Shown here: piece by piece, positions 24,839 to 33,797 of the stretch
Layout: each line of letters begins with the position of its first letter
Position numbering within the stretch: the first letter of the stretch is position 1
Origin: GWC2-45-19 sp964358085
GTDB taxonomy: Bacteria; Patescibacteriota; Microgenomatia; CAZETR01; Amesbacteraceae
NCBI GenBank assembly: GCA_964358085.1
Contig: CAYHNU010000001.1
Coordinates: 1-64,000, forward strand
Length of the DNA stretch: 64,000 nucleotides
Reading direction: 5' to 3'
Notes under the pieces: generated by a model
Databases searched by the model: none
The model's input: the letters and a program-made list of their open reading frames with translations, nothing else
Told to the model about the DNA's origin: nothing
Translations under genes and position numbers: made by a program

Positions 24839-25824
24839 TCAAAGTCGGTTTTATTACATCTCCCCTGCACGACGCCAATGCTGCCCGCGGCGTCGGCTCC
24901 TACACCCGCCGCCTCCTAGAAAGACTCAAAGTTCAAAGTTCAAGGTTCAATATTGAGATTTTAGAAATTAAAAATGACCATGAACTACAAACTATGAACT
25001 ATGAACTCGTCCACTACCCATACTTCGACTTATTTCGGCATACCTTGCCAATTTTTAATAAATCCAAAATTGTAGTCACCCTTCACGATGTGATACCGTT
25101 GGAATTTCCTGATCACTACCCCCCCGGTCTCCGCGGCAGGCTTAATCTGCAGTTGCAAAAATTGGCCCTGGCCAACGTAGAACGTGTCATTACCGTTTCC
25201 TATGCTTCAGTACAAGCAATACGAAAGTATCTGCTTGTACCTCACGCTAAACTCAAACTGGTTTACGAAGCCGCCGACCCCATGTTTAAAAAGATTTCTA
25301 AACCCAAAAACAAATATCATCTGCCCAAAAAATTCGTTCTCTACGTCGGAGATGTGAATTGGAATAAAAATATACCCAATTTAGTTAAAGCTTGTGAACA
25401 AATAAATTACCCATTGGTAATAGTGGGTAAACAAGCAACTGAAGTAGAAAAACTGGACCTAAACCACGCTGAACTGCGGCATTTACAAGGAGTAGATTGG
25501 TCGGCCGTTATCCGCTCGGGTTTTGTGGCAGACGAAGATTTGGTACATATCTACAATTTGGCCACCGTTTACTGCCAGCCGTCCTTATCCGAAGGCTTTG
25601 GCCTGCCTGTCGTGGAAGCCCTGGCCTGCGGCACCCCTGTAGCCTGCAGCAATACTTCATCCTTGCCGGAAATAGCGGAGGATAACGCCACATATTTCAA
25701 TCCCTATGACGTCGATGATATGTCCCAAGCTATAATTAACGCTAAGCCTCCACAAAGCAAGCCAATGTTTTCATGGGAGGAAACTGCCAAATTGACTCTG
25801 ATGGTTTATCGGGAAATATTATGA
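24835..25824 (+). CDS. GT4-family glycosyltransferase (mannosyltransferase-like)
   Basis: 329 aa GT-B enzyme. N-terminal GVGSYTRRLLERL near residue 18 is the usual helix after the first strand. TLHDVIPLEFPDHYPPG near 84 and VERVITVSYASVQAIRKYL near 115 are typical of WbaZ/MtfB-like mannosyltransferases. The donor domain has FVLYVGDVNWNKNIPNLVKA near 165 and SLSEGFGLPVVEALACGTPV near 244 with the E-x7-E pair. Two heptamer arrays (24925, 24981) encode residues 30-58, a hydrophilic stretch that looks stuffed into the N-terminal domain. ATGA couples it to both neighbours. Confidence 0.86.
   Translation: MIKVGFITSPLHDANAARGVGSYTRRLLERLKVQSSRFNIEILEIKNDHELQTMNYELVHYPYFDLFRHTLPIFNKSKIVVTLHDVIPLEFPDHYPPGLRGRLNLQLQKLALANVERVITVSYASVQAIRKYLLVPHAKLKLVYEAADPMFKKISKPKNKYHLPKKFVLYVGDVNWNKNIPNLVKACEQINYPLVIVGKQATEVEKLDLNHAELRHLQGVDWSAVIRSGFVADEDLVHIYNLATVYCQPSLSEGFGLPVVEALACGTPVACSNTSSLPEIAEDNATYFNPYDVDDMSQAIINAKPPQSKPMFSWEETAKLTLMVYREIL
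24925..24952 (+). repeat. Four-copy heptamer array (TTCAAAG type)
   Basis: CTCAAAG, TTCAAAG, TTCAAGG, TTCAATA. It encodes LKVQSSRFN in the GT4 gene at 24835. A second array follows 28 bp downstream. Confidence 0.85.
24981..25008 (+). repeat. Four-copy heptamer array (TGAACTA type)
   Basis: TGAACTA, CAAACTA, TGAACTA, TGAACTC. It encodes HELQTMNYELV in the GT4 gene at 24835. Close in sequence to the array at 22565 in a GT-C gene. Confidence 0.85.
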
Positions 25825-26933
25825 AGTTTACAGCAATTCTAAAATATTTTGTCCTCTGGCAGGCGGCAATAATCATTATGGCCATTGCCGCCCAATATTC
25901 TTCCCTGCCTTTGCGGGAGACGTATTTAGGCAGCGGTACCCAAGGGTATATGGAGAAACCTTGGTTCTACTCCCGGGAGAACTTCGACGGAATGCACTAC
26001 ACGTACATCGCCCGCCGGGGCTATGGCTACTCCCAACAGGCCTTCTTCCCCCTTTATCCGGCCATCATGCGCCGCATCATGACTTTGCCGATTCTCAACA
26101 ACGCTGTTCTTGCTGGGATCCTAGTCTCGGTAGTATCTTTCTTAGCCGGACTATACCTTTTTACCAAGCTCGCTCTATTAGATTACTCTCCTACAGTGAT
26201 CAAGTGGACTGTTTTAGCACTTTTGTTTTTTCCCACCAGTTTCTTCTTCACCTCCATTTATACCGAAGGTCTGTTCTTTTTCCTGACCATCGCCGCCTTT
26301 TACTCCGCCCGCACCCGCCGCTGGTTGCTGGCAGGCATATTTGGGGCCTTGGCCAGCTACACCCGCTTCATCGGCATTTTTCTCCTTCCCGCACTTCTTA
26401 TCGAATGGTGGCAGCAGGGCCGCCGCTTTAGGCACTTCTTGCCTCTTCTTTTGATTCCACTTGGCCTGGGAATTTACATGAATTATCTAAATAAGACAGT
26501 AGGGGATCCGTTGGCCTTTTTCCACGTCCAGGTCAATTTTGCCCAGTTAAGAAGCGAGAAACTGATTCTCCTCTACCAAGTCTTCTGGCGTTACGTAAAA
26601 ATGCTCTTTACCGTTAACCGGTCTGACCCCCTGTATTTGACCATTATCCTGGAACTTGTCACCGGAGTAGCCTTTCTAGCCACCACTGTCTACTCTTTCA
26701 TCAAGCACCGTCTATCCTACGCCGTCTTCAACTTCCTAGCCTACCTCACTCCCACTCTTACCGGTAGCTTCACATCTTTGCCCCGTTACGTCCTCCTCTG
26801 TTTCCCGTCGTTCTTGCTTATCGGCGAATTATCGTCCCGCTCTCCCTTGGCTCGCAAGATCATTTTCGGCACCTTCGCCCTGGCCTTCATTATTTTTCTC
26901 TCCCTCTTCGCCCGGGGATATTGGGTATCATAA
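25821..26933 (+). CDS. PIG-V-like GT-C mannosyltransferase
   Basis: 370 aa from the ATG at 25821 (ATGA overlap). About nine hydrophobic segments. The first outer loop has WFYSRENFDGMHYTYIARRG, where FDG-x-HY is the PIG-V/GT76 signature (catalytic Asp). YSQQAFFPLYPAIMRR follows, again as in PIG-V. FFFTSIYTEGLFFFLTIAA and YTRFIGIFLLPALLIEWW complete the family pattern. In eukaryotes PIG-V adds the second mannose of GPI; bacterial relatives use polyprenyl-phosphate mannose on unknown acceptors. The next gene begins directly after its stop. Confidence 0.85.
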   Translation: MKFTAILKYFVLWQAAIIIMAIAAQYSSLPLRETYLGSGTQGYMEKPWFYSRENFDGMHYTYIARRGYGYSQQAFFPLYPAIMRRIMTLPILNNAVLAGILVSVVSFLAGLYLFTKLALLDYSPTVIKWTVLALLFFPTSFFFTSIYTEGLFFFLTIAAFYSARTRRWLLAGIFGALASYTRFIGIFLLPALLIEWWQQGRRFRHFLPLLLIPLGLGIYMNYLNKTVGDPLAFFHVQVNFAQLRSEKLILLYQVFWRYVKMLFTVNRSDPLYLTIILELVTGVAFLATTVYSFIKHRLSYAVFNFLAYLTPTLTGSFTSLPRYVLLCFPSFLLIGELSSRSPLARKIIFGTFALAFIIFLSLFARGYWVS

Positions 26934-27677
26934 ATGAATACAGCTGATTTATCGGTGGTCATGCCGGTATATAAACAAGAAAATAAAGTGGTGCTGTATC
27001 TTAAAAATTTGGATAAAATTTTGGCAGAATTAAACATAAACTATGAAATTATTTGTGTAGTTGATGGTTTTTTAGATAATACTTTTAAAAATGCAAAAAA
27101 ATACATTAATAAAAGAATTAAAGTAATTGGTTATGAGAAAAACCAGGGTAAAGGTAACGCGGTTAGATTTGGAATGTCACACGCGAAAGGAAAGATAATA
27201 GGTTTTGTAGACGGAGGATTTGACCTTAAATATACATCGATTCCCTTAGCTTTGAAACACATGAAGTGGTATGACGCGGATATTATTATTGGGTCCAAAC
27301 GCCATCCAGCATCCAAAGTAGCATATCCCTGGCAAAGGCGAATTTTGTCCTGGGGATATCAGATAGGAGTGAGGTTGTTATTTGGAATTAATATCCGGGA
27401 TTCACAAGTAGGCATTAAGTTTTTTAAACGCGAAGTGATAAAAAAAATAATGCCTAAACTTTTGATAAAGGAGTTTGCTTTTGATATCGAAATGTTAGCG
27501 GTTGCCAACAGAATGGGCTTTTCCCGGATTTATGAATTTCCTATTGAATTGGAATTAGAATTTGGCACATCTTCAATTGCATCAATTGGTTTTTTTAAAA
27601 CTGTTTGGAACATGCTGTGGGACACCTTGGCCGTCTTTTACCGTCTGGAAATCCGGCACTACTACGACGATGTGTAA
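26934..27677 (+). CDS. DPM1-like GT2, polyprenyl-phosphate glycosyltransferase, altered DXD
   Basis: 247 aa, starting at the base after the upstream stop. N-terminal DLSVVMPVYKQENKV, IICVVDGFLDNT near 40, and NQGKGNAVRFGMSHAKG near 72 match the DPM1 family (VDDGSTD and NxGKGxAV-x-xG blocks). IIIGSKRHPASKV and QVGIKFFKREV also fit. The donor/metal site, normally MDADLSH or similar, reads FVDGGFDLK, lacking the second Asp at its usual place. It may still bind metal through the shifted Asp or may have changed chemistry. Likely role: charging polyprenyl phosphate for the GT-C enzymes. It is visibly more AT-rich than the preceding genes. Confidence 0.82.
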   Translation: MNTADLSVVMPVYKQENKVVLYLKNLDKILAELNINYEIICVVDGFLDNTFKNAKKYINKRIKVIGYEKNQGKGNAVRFGMSHAKGKIIGFVDGGFDLKYTSIPLALKHMKWYDADIIIGSKRHPASKVAYPWQRRILSWGYQIGVRLLFGINIRDSQVGIKFFKREVIKKIMPKLLIKEFAFDIEMLAVANRMGFSRIYEFPIELELEFGTSSIASIGFFKTVWNMLWDTLAVFYRLEIRHYYDDV

Positions 27678-29427
27678 TTTTTTAGTAGCGGCCATACTAT
27701 TTTTTATTTTGGTTCCCGGCGTATATGCTTCGGAGGAATTTATAAATATTGTCAATCCGGTGCGGACTTCTACTTATAACTCCAATCCAGCAGCCAGCCT
27801 GCGGGCCCAGTACAGCATAATTTCCCAATACCGGTTAGCAGCAACTTGGTTATTGACCTACGATGTATTAGGCCGACCGGAAATGGTCACCGAATTTAAA
27901 AAATTCTCGCCCAATCAAGAACTCGGTATTTTCTTAGAGATTGCTCCTGGATTTGCTAAAGCTGCGGGAGTTGAGTATCACAATACCGGTTCTTGGCATT
28001 TTGCCAACGCAGTATTTTTATCCGGTTACACACAAGAAGAAAGAATCAAGTTCATGGATACGGTATTTGCCAAGTTTAAAGAACAATTTGGTTACTACCC
28101 AGTTTCCGTCGGGTCCTGGTGGACGGATAGTTATTCCCTAAGTTACATGAGACAAAAATACGGTATTATTGCCAATCTGGGGGTTGCCGACCAGTACTCG
28201 ACTGATAATTATCAGGTGTGGGGGACTTATTGGTCCACCCCCTATTATCCCAGCAAACTTCACGCCGGTATTCCGGCGGCCAGCCCGGACAATAAAATAG
28301 GAGTAGTCACTCTCCAATGGGCTCCCCGCGAGCCTCGGCGGGGGTATTACAGCAGTCTATATAGTACCCAAGATTATTTCACCACTCCAAAGCTTGATGT
28401 CAATTATTTCTCCCAGCTGATCGATATATTTTCTCAAGTCACAGTTGGTTTAGAAAGCGATTTCACCCCCGATGTTTATGGGGGTGAATATGCCAAACAA
28501 ATGCAGATTGTGACTCAAAAAAGCGCAACCAAGGTGACCATGAAAAACTTTGCCGAATGGTACACAGATAAATTTCCCGGGATATCACCAGAACAAAAGA
28601 TCGAATCGGACGGTATGGTCTGGTATCAATCACCTTTTTACAGGTTGGGCATAGACAAAACAAACAGCAAAATCATTGATTTCAGAATTTATCCCGCGGA
28701 TTATAGAGAGCCTTATTATTTATGGCCAAATAGAGAAAAAGATTTGCGCATAAATATTCCCTCTTTGATTGATTCCATCCAAAACCCTTCAGAAATTTGG
28801 AATATCACAGACCTAAATATCAAGACTATGCCAAAATATTTTGAATCCGCAAATAAACCTCCCCAAAGATTTTTCAAATCAAACTTTATTTTGGTAAAGA
28901 AATCAGGCAATACTTGGCGCGTAGAGATAAGTAACAACTTTAAAGACGGAGAGATATTTAGCGATTGGAGTCTGGAAACGAAACACTTATTCAAATCCTC
29001 TAAAAATCTCATCAAAACAATGATTTCTTTTGACTGGAATAAATTCAAAAAAGAAAAATACTGGATTTCTCCGGAGGAACTAATAGCTTTGGAAAAATTT
29101 AGATTAATGCCAAAAGGCAAGGTATTAGTTTACGACCACGAGTGTCTGCAATGTGAATATTTCGGAAAATATCGCCCGGCAGCATTTGCCAATTCTCGGA
29201 AATACGTAAGCAGATTTTCCCAAAAAACAATAATTTATAATTACTCTGTGTTTAAAGCCAAAGATAGACCCACAGCTAAAAAGCAATTACAAAAAACTGG
29301 GGCTAAATACGTTTACTTAGTTAAGTATAATCAATATCAGGAATCGTTACCATTTTCACCGGGGGATTTGGGAGTTGAGAAGATATTCGAAAATGCCAAT
29401 GTACAAATATGGATCAAAAAGATATAA
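27670..29427 (+). CDS. Secreted protein with NodB/GH57-like barrel domain
   Basis: 585 aa from the ATG at 27670 (8-bp overlap). A signal peptide is clear: MCNFLVAAILFFILVPGVYA then Ser-Glu-Glu. Residues about 30-250 look like a polysaccharide-deacetylase or GH57-type barrel: RLAATWLLTYDVLGRPEM, ELGIFLEIAPGFAKAAG, ERIKFMDTVFAKFKEQFGYYPVSVGSWWTD, MRQKYGIIANLGV. The metal triad Asp-His-His of classical NodB enzymes is not evident, so it may be a glycoside hydrolase or non-catalytic. The C-terminal half has no recognised domain; HECLQCEYFG carries a Cys pair. It is the only clearly secreted soluble product here and may trim or bind the glycan. Confidence 0.65.
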   Translation: MCNFLVAAILFFILVPGVYASEEFINIVNPVRTSTYNSNPAASLRAQYSIISQYRLAATWLLTYDVLGRPEMVTEFKKFSPNQELGIFLEIAPGFAKAAGVEYHNTGSWHFANAVFLSGYTQEERIKFMDTVFAKFKEQFGYYPVSVGSWWTDSYSLSYMRQKYGIIANLGVADQYSTDNYQVWGTYWSTPYYPSKLHAGIPAASPDNKIGVVTLQWAPREPRRGYYSSLYSTQDYFTTPKLDVNYFSQLIDIFSQVTVGLESDFTPDVYGGEYAKQMQIVTQKSATKVTMKNFAEWYTDKFPGISPEQKIESDGMVWYQSPFYRLGIDKTNSKIIDFRIYPADYREPYYLWPNREKDLRINIPSLIDSIQNPSEIWNITDLNIKTMPKYFESANKPPQRFFKSNFILVKKSGNTWRVEISNNFKDGEIFSDWSLETKHLFKSSKNLIKTMISFDWNKFKKEKYWISPEELIALEKFRLMPKGKVLVYDHECLQCEYFGKYRPAAFANSRKYVSRFSQKTIIYNYSVFKAKDRPTAKKQLQKTGAKYVYLVKYNQYQESLPFSPGDLGVEKIFENANVQIWIKKI

Positions 29428-30431
29428 ATTTTCCCGGAGTTAGCATCATTATTCCGGTTTTAAATAACGAACGTACTATCAAAAAGTGCTTGGAAGGTAT
29501 TACGCTTCAAGATTATCCTAAAAACAAAGTCGAGGTCCTGATTCTTGATGGGGGAAGCACTGACAAAACCATAGCAATCGCAAAATCTTTTAGAAGCATA
29601 AACCTCCACATTGTAAAGGGTGGTTATCGCAACAATATGGAGGCCAGGAGATCTATAGGCTTCCGAAAAGCAAAGTACAATTTAGTATTGGTTTTGGATT
29701 CGGACAATTACTTATACAGTTCAGATAGTCTTCGAAAGTTAGTCAAGCCCATGCTCGGCGAGGATCATCTGATTGGGTCATTCACTCTTCACTACCACTA
29801 TGATTCCCAATTGCCGTTTTTTACTAGATATATATCTTTATTTGGCAACCATGATCCCGTTGCCTATTATCTACACAAAGCTGATCGGCAAAAAATTACT
29901 CAAAAAACTTGGCCACACAAAAACCAAATTGTGTCTACAAAACCGGAATGGACTGTCGTCCAATTTAATAAACAAAATTTCCCAACCCTCGGCAGCAACG
30001 GGTTTCTCATAAACAAGAAATATCTGCGCTTAAAAAATCTTAAACCGGAGAATTTTTTACATACTGATATTCTCTATGATCTTCTCGATAGGGGGTTAAA
30101 TAAATATGCGGTGGTTGATGCTCAAGTTGTTCACGATAGCAGTTCCAGCATTAAACGACATTTAGAAAAAAGGTATGAATATATGCAACTTCACCATATT
30201 TCTCTGGCTAAAATAAGGCGCTATAAAGTCTTCGATTCCAACTCGCCTCAGGATCGTTTCCATCTTACCAAATTTATTTTTTATACCATTACTATTGTCA
30301 AGCCTCTCCATGAATCAATCGAGGGATTCTTCAAAAAACCCGACCTCGCCTGGTTTATTCACCCCTTTTTGTGCTGGGCATTTTTAATCACTTATTCATT
30401 TGCAGTAGTCAATCCTCACAAAAAAAGATGA
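29409..30431 (+). CDS. GT2-family glycosyltransferase with membrane tail
   Basis: 340 aa. VSIIIPVLNNERTIKKCLEG at the N-terminus (first strand and helix), LILDGGSTDKT near 45, VLVLDSDNYLYSSDSL near 93 with the DXD site, and FPTLGSNGFLINKKYL near 194. FLHTDILYDLLDRG near 217 replaces the usual ED acceptor motif. The last 40 residues are hydrophobic. It resembles the minus-strand gene at 44225 in length and in the HYHV-x(n)-R-H/KR region, suggesting paralogy. It overlaps the secreted protein gene by 19 bp and the next GT4 by ATGA. Confidence 0.84.
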   Translation: MDQKDINFPGVSIIIPVLNNERTIKKCLEGITLQDYPKNKVEVLILDGGSTDKTIAIAKSFRSINLHIVKGGYRNNMEARRSIGFRKAKYNLVLVLDSDNYLYSSDSLRKLVKPMLGEDHLIGSFTLHYHYDSQLPFFTRYISLFGNHDPVAYYLHKADRQKITQKTWPHKNQIVSTKPEWTVVQFNKQNFPTLGSNGFLINKKYLRLKNLKPENFLHTDILYDLLDRGLNKYAVVDAQVVHDSSSSIKRHLEKRYEYMQLHHISLAKIRRYKVFDSNSPQDRFHLTKFIFYTITIVKPLHESIEGFFKKPDLAWFIHPFLCWAFLITYSFAVVNPHKKR

Positions 30432-31543
30432 ACATATTAATTCTGAATTGGAAGGACCTTAAGCATCCACAAGTAGGGGGAGCTGAAATCATAGTTTACG
30501 AATTGGCAAAGAGGCTGGTATCGATGGGACATGAAGTAACATGGTTTTGTAGAATCTTCAAGTATGGAAAGCCAGAAGAAATCATCAACGGAATTAAAGT
30601 TGTAAGAAGAGGTAATTTAATAACCATGTATCTTCACGCGCCGGTATACTATTGGAAACTTCAGAAAAAACCAGACGTGGTAGTAGACATATCTAATACC
30701 ATATATTGGCAAACCCCTTTATGGGCTTGGAAATCCGAAAAAATTGCTTATCTTAATCAATTGGCACAAGAAGTTTTTTATTACGAGTATCCAATCTTGA
30801 TATCTCGATTTGGTAAGTTAATAGAAAAACTTCAGTATTTAGTATATTTAAATACAAAGTTTGTTTGTTACGCCCAGAGTACAAAAACAGACTTGATATC
30901 AATGGGAATAAACAATTCCAAAATAAGCGTATTCTCATTGGGAGTTGATCACGATAGATACTTTCCCGGTAAAAAGTCAAAAACTCCATTATTTATATGC
31001 GTTAACCGACTGGTGAAGATGAAAAGAACCGATTTGGCTATCAGAGCTATGGGTGAAGTTTGTAAAAACTTTCCCAAAGCCAGATTAGTAATCGTAGGAT
31101 ATGGTTACGATAGAATAAGGCTTGAGAAATTAAGAGACAGTTTAGGTCTGGAAGACTCAGTGAGATTTGCGGATGAAAACATTTTGTTTTTCACCAAAAA
31201 CTCAAACGACAAAAAAGTTTCACTTATGCAACAAGCTTGGGCATTAGTTTTTCCTTCAGTCAAAGAGGGATGGGGGATGACAGTTACTGAAAGTGCTGCC
31301 TGTGGGACTCCGTCTATTGTAACCGACGTGACAGGCCTTAGAAATTCTGTACTTAAAAATGAAACAGGTTTGGTGGTATCCGCCAATCCAACAGTGGAAG
31401 AACTTTCGGAAGCTATGGAAAATATACTCTCTGATTCTAACTTAAGAAACCGGCTATCGAAAAACGCACTAAAATACGCACAGAAATTTACTTGGGACAA
31501 AAGTTGTCAGCAATTCCAAAAAATCATCACCCACACATCATGA
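30428..31543 (+). CDS. GT4-family glycosyltransferase, triplet member 1
   Basis: 371 aa from the ATG at 30428. N-terminal MNILILNWKDLKHPQVGGAE is the acceptor-domain start shared by three consecutive genes. Donor-domain blocks: LFICVNRLVKMKRTDLAIRA near 185 and FPSVKEGWGMTVTESAACG near 278 with the E-x7-E pair. It is clearly more divergent than the next two copies. ATGA couples it to both neighbours. Family members transfer mannose, glucose or N-acetyl hexosamines; the sugar here is not evident. Confidence 0.87.
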   Translation: MNILILNWKDLKHPQVGGAEIIVYELAKRLVSMGHEVTWFCRIFKYGKPEEIINGIKVVRRGNLITMYLHAPVYYWKLQKKPDVVVDISNTIYWQTPLWAWKSEKIAYLNQLAQEVFYYEYPILISRFGKLIEKLQYLVYLNTKFVCYAQSTKTDLISMGINNSKISVFSLGVDHDRYFPGKKSKTPLFICVNRLVKMKRTDLAIRAMGEVCKNFPKARLVIVGYGYDRIRLEKLRDSLGLEDSVRFADENILFFTKNSNDKKVSLMQQAWALVFPSVKEGWGMTVTESAACGTPSIVTDVTGLRNSVLKNETGLVVSANPTVEELSEAMENILSDSNLRNRLSKNALKYAQKFTWDKSCQQFQKIITHTS

Positions 31544-32670
31544 ATATCTTAATGCTTTCCTGGAGAGGACCAGGTCATCCCAACTCCGGTGGTGCAGAAA
31601 TAAACACGCTTGAAAATGTCACTGCATGGACCAATGCCGGACACAGCGTTACCTGGTTCACCTCGACCTTTCCGGGGGCAATCCCTTTCGAAGTTGTTAA
31701 TAAAGTGAAAATTGTTAGACGCGGATCCCAAAATTTTAAAGTTAATTTAGCAGCATTTACTTGGTACCTCTCTGGATCCCATGAGAAATTTGACATCGTC
31801 GTTGATCAATTCCATGGATTACCCTTCTTTACTCCTCTGTACGTTAAGGTTCCTAAACTTGCATTTATTCATGAAGTAGCCCGTGAGGTTTGGTGGTTAA
31901 ACCCCTGGCCTAAACCGTTTAACCTCATTCCAGCTATAGTCGGCAGCTTTCTTGAGCCGTGGATATTTCGCATTCTTTACAAAAAGATTCCTTTTATGAC
32001 AGTATCTAATTCAACCAAAGAAGATTTAATTAAATACGGAATTCCTGAAAAAAACATATCGGTATTTCTTAGCGGAGTTAATCTTTCTATTCCGTCTCCT
32101 TTACCAACCAAAAACAAGGTTCCAACGATTGTATTTTTAGGAGCATTATCTAAAGACAAGGGAATTGAAGACGCGTTACTCACCTTTTCTTTTATTAGTA
32201 AACTCCGTCCATCTTGGAAATTCTGGGTGATAGGTAAGGGGGAAACTAACTATCAACTCTATTTAGACACTCTTTGTCAGAAACTGCAGGTAGACAAAAA
32301 GGTCAAGTTTTTGGGCCCGGTATATTCATTGAAGAAATTTAAGCTACTGTCACGGTCGCACATTTTGATTAATCCTTCGATCCGTGAGGGCTGGGGCCTG
32401 GTCAATATTGAAGCCAACGCCGTAGGAACTCCGGTAGTAGGATACTATGTTCCGGGTACTAAGGATTCAGTTCGTCATCAAGTTACCGGTCTCCTCTGTC
32501 CTCCACATCATCCGGAATTGCTGGCCAGAAATGCGATTCGGTTGATTGAAGACAAAAAATTATATAAACGACTTGTCTCCAATTCTCTGCGCTGGAGTAA
32601 ACAATTTTCTTGGGACAAGTTTACTAAACAAAGCTTAACTCTTATTGAAAACCTAGCGGGCAAGAAATGA
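31540..32670 (+). CDS. GT4-family glycosyltransferase, triplet member 2
   Basis: 376 aa from the ATG at 31540 (MNILMLSWRGPGHPNSGGAE). IVVDQFHGLPFFTPLYV near 90, TIVFLGALSKDKGIEDALLT near 200, and NPSIREGWGLVNIEANAVG near 285 with the E-x7-E pair. It is close to the next gene over its whole length, including the rare FIHEVA(R/K)EVWW block. It is the product of a tandem duplication. Coupled by ATGA to both neighbours. Confidence 0.88.
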   Translation: MNILMLSWRGPGHPNSGGAEINTLENVTAWTNAGHSVTWFTSTFPGAIPFEVVNKVKIVRRGSQNFKVNLAAFTWYLSGSHEKFDIVVDQFHGLPFFTPLYVKVPKLAFIHEVAREVWWLNPWPKPFNLIPAIVGSFLEPWIFRILYKKIPFMTVSNSTKEDLIKYGIPEKNISVFLSGVNLSIPSPLPTKNKVPTIVFLGALSKDKGIEDALLTFSFISKLRPSWKFWVIGKGETNYQLYLDTLCQKLQVDKKVKFLGPVYSLKKFKLLSRSHILINPSIREGWGLVNIEANAVGTPVVGYYVPGTKDSVRHQVTGLLCPPHHPELLARNAIRLIEDKKLYKRLVSNSLRWSKQFSWDKFTKQSLTLIENLAGKK

Positions 32671-33797
32671 ACATTCTTATGCTTTCCTGGCGCGGTCCCG
32701 GCCACCCCAACTATGGCGGAGCCGAGATCGTTTCACATGAACATGCCAAAGCCTGGGTAGCTGCTGGTCACCAAGTAACCTTATTCACCTCCTATTTTCC
32801 TGGCGTTCCTCAAGAAGAGTTTGTTGACGGGGTGAAAATAATTCGCAGTGGAAACCAACTAATTACGATTCAACTTGCGGCTATGTATTGGTATTTGTTT
32901 GGCCGCCATTCCAAATATGATTTGGTTATTGATCAATTTCATGGTATCCCTTTTTTTACTCCGCTTTTTGTCAGAACCAAAAAATTGGCATTTATCCATG
33001 AAGTGGCTAAAGAAGTTTGGTGGATAAATCATTTACGCTTCCCCATTAATTACATATTTGGCACAGCCGGGTTTATTTCCGAACCCTTAATTTTTCGATT
33101 TTTTTATCGTCACATCCCTTTTTTTACCGTATCCCAGTCCACAAAACAAGATTTGATCAAGTGGTCCATCCCTGCTTCAAATATTCATATAATACCTAAC
33201 GGAGTCACCACTTTACCTGCTAAATTTGCCAAAGAAAAAATCCCAACCGTGATTTTTTTAGGCGCTATCGCTCAAGATAAGGGAATTGAAGATACACTGT
33301 TTGCCTTTTCACACATTGTCAAACTACATCCCCAGTGGCGTTTATGGGTTGTTGGTAAGAGTGAACCGACCTATCAGGCTAAGCTGGATGAACTCGGCCT
33401 TCACTTAGGAATTAATTCTCGGCTCAAATTCTGGGGCTTTGCGAATGAGCCAAAAAAATTCGAACTTTTATCCCGGGCCAATGTGATGCTTAACCCATCA
33501 GCCAGAGAAGGCTGGGGATTAGTGAATATTGAAGCTAATTCCGTCGGCACACCCGTTGTCGCCTACGATGTTCCCGGTTGTCGTGACTCTATCCAAGACC
33601 AGATCACCGGATTTCTTTGTCCCAAAGGCGATATTTCCTGTCTTGCTAAAACCTGCGTCCGCCTTGTGAGTGATAATAAGTTGTATGAAAAAATGTCAGC
33701 TCAAGCAATAAAATGGTCTCAGCAATTTTCCTGGACCAAATCAACTTCTATTAGCCTCAAGCTTATTGAGACTTTACACACAACAAATCCGCGTTGA
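32667..33797 (+). CDS. GT4-family glycosyltransferase, triplet member 3
   Basis: 376 aa, same length as member 2. Starts MNILMLSWRGPGHPNYGGAE; VIDQFHGIPFFTPLFV, FIHEVAKEVWW, TVIFLGAIAQDKGIEDTLFA and NPSAREGWGLVNIEANSVG follow at matching positions. Differences cluster in the acceptor-binding N-terminal domain (IVSHEHAKAWVAAGH against INTLENVTAWTNAGH), so the copies may have diverged in acceptor choice. This is the last gene of the long operon; its 3' end overlaps a convergent FkbM gene by 35 bp and no hairpin terminator is visible. Confidence 0.88.
   Translation: MNILMLSWRGPGHPNYGGAEIVSHEHAKAWVAAGHQVTLFTSYFPGVPQEEFVDGVKIIRSGNQLITIQLAAMYWYLFGRHSKYDLVIDQFHGIPFFTPLFVRTKKLAFIHEVAKEVWWINHLRFPINYIFGTAGFISEPLIFRFFYRHIPFFTVSQSTKQDLIKWSIPASNIHIIPNGVTTLPAKFAKEKIPTVIFLGAIAQDKGIEDTLFAFSHIVKLHPQWRLWVVGKSEPTYQAKLDELGLHLGINSRLKFWGFANEPKKFELLSRANVMLNPSAREGWGLVNIEANSVGTPVVAYDVPGCRDSIQDQITGFLCPKGDISCLAKTCVRLVSDNKLYEKMSAQAIKWSQQFSWTKSTSISLKLIETLHTTNPR

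Noticed and set aside
19477..25008. Heptamer arrays considered as CRISPR repeats
   Set aside because: Units are 7 bp, contiguous without spacers, and lie in coding frames; no cas genes are nearby.
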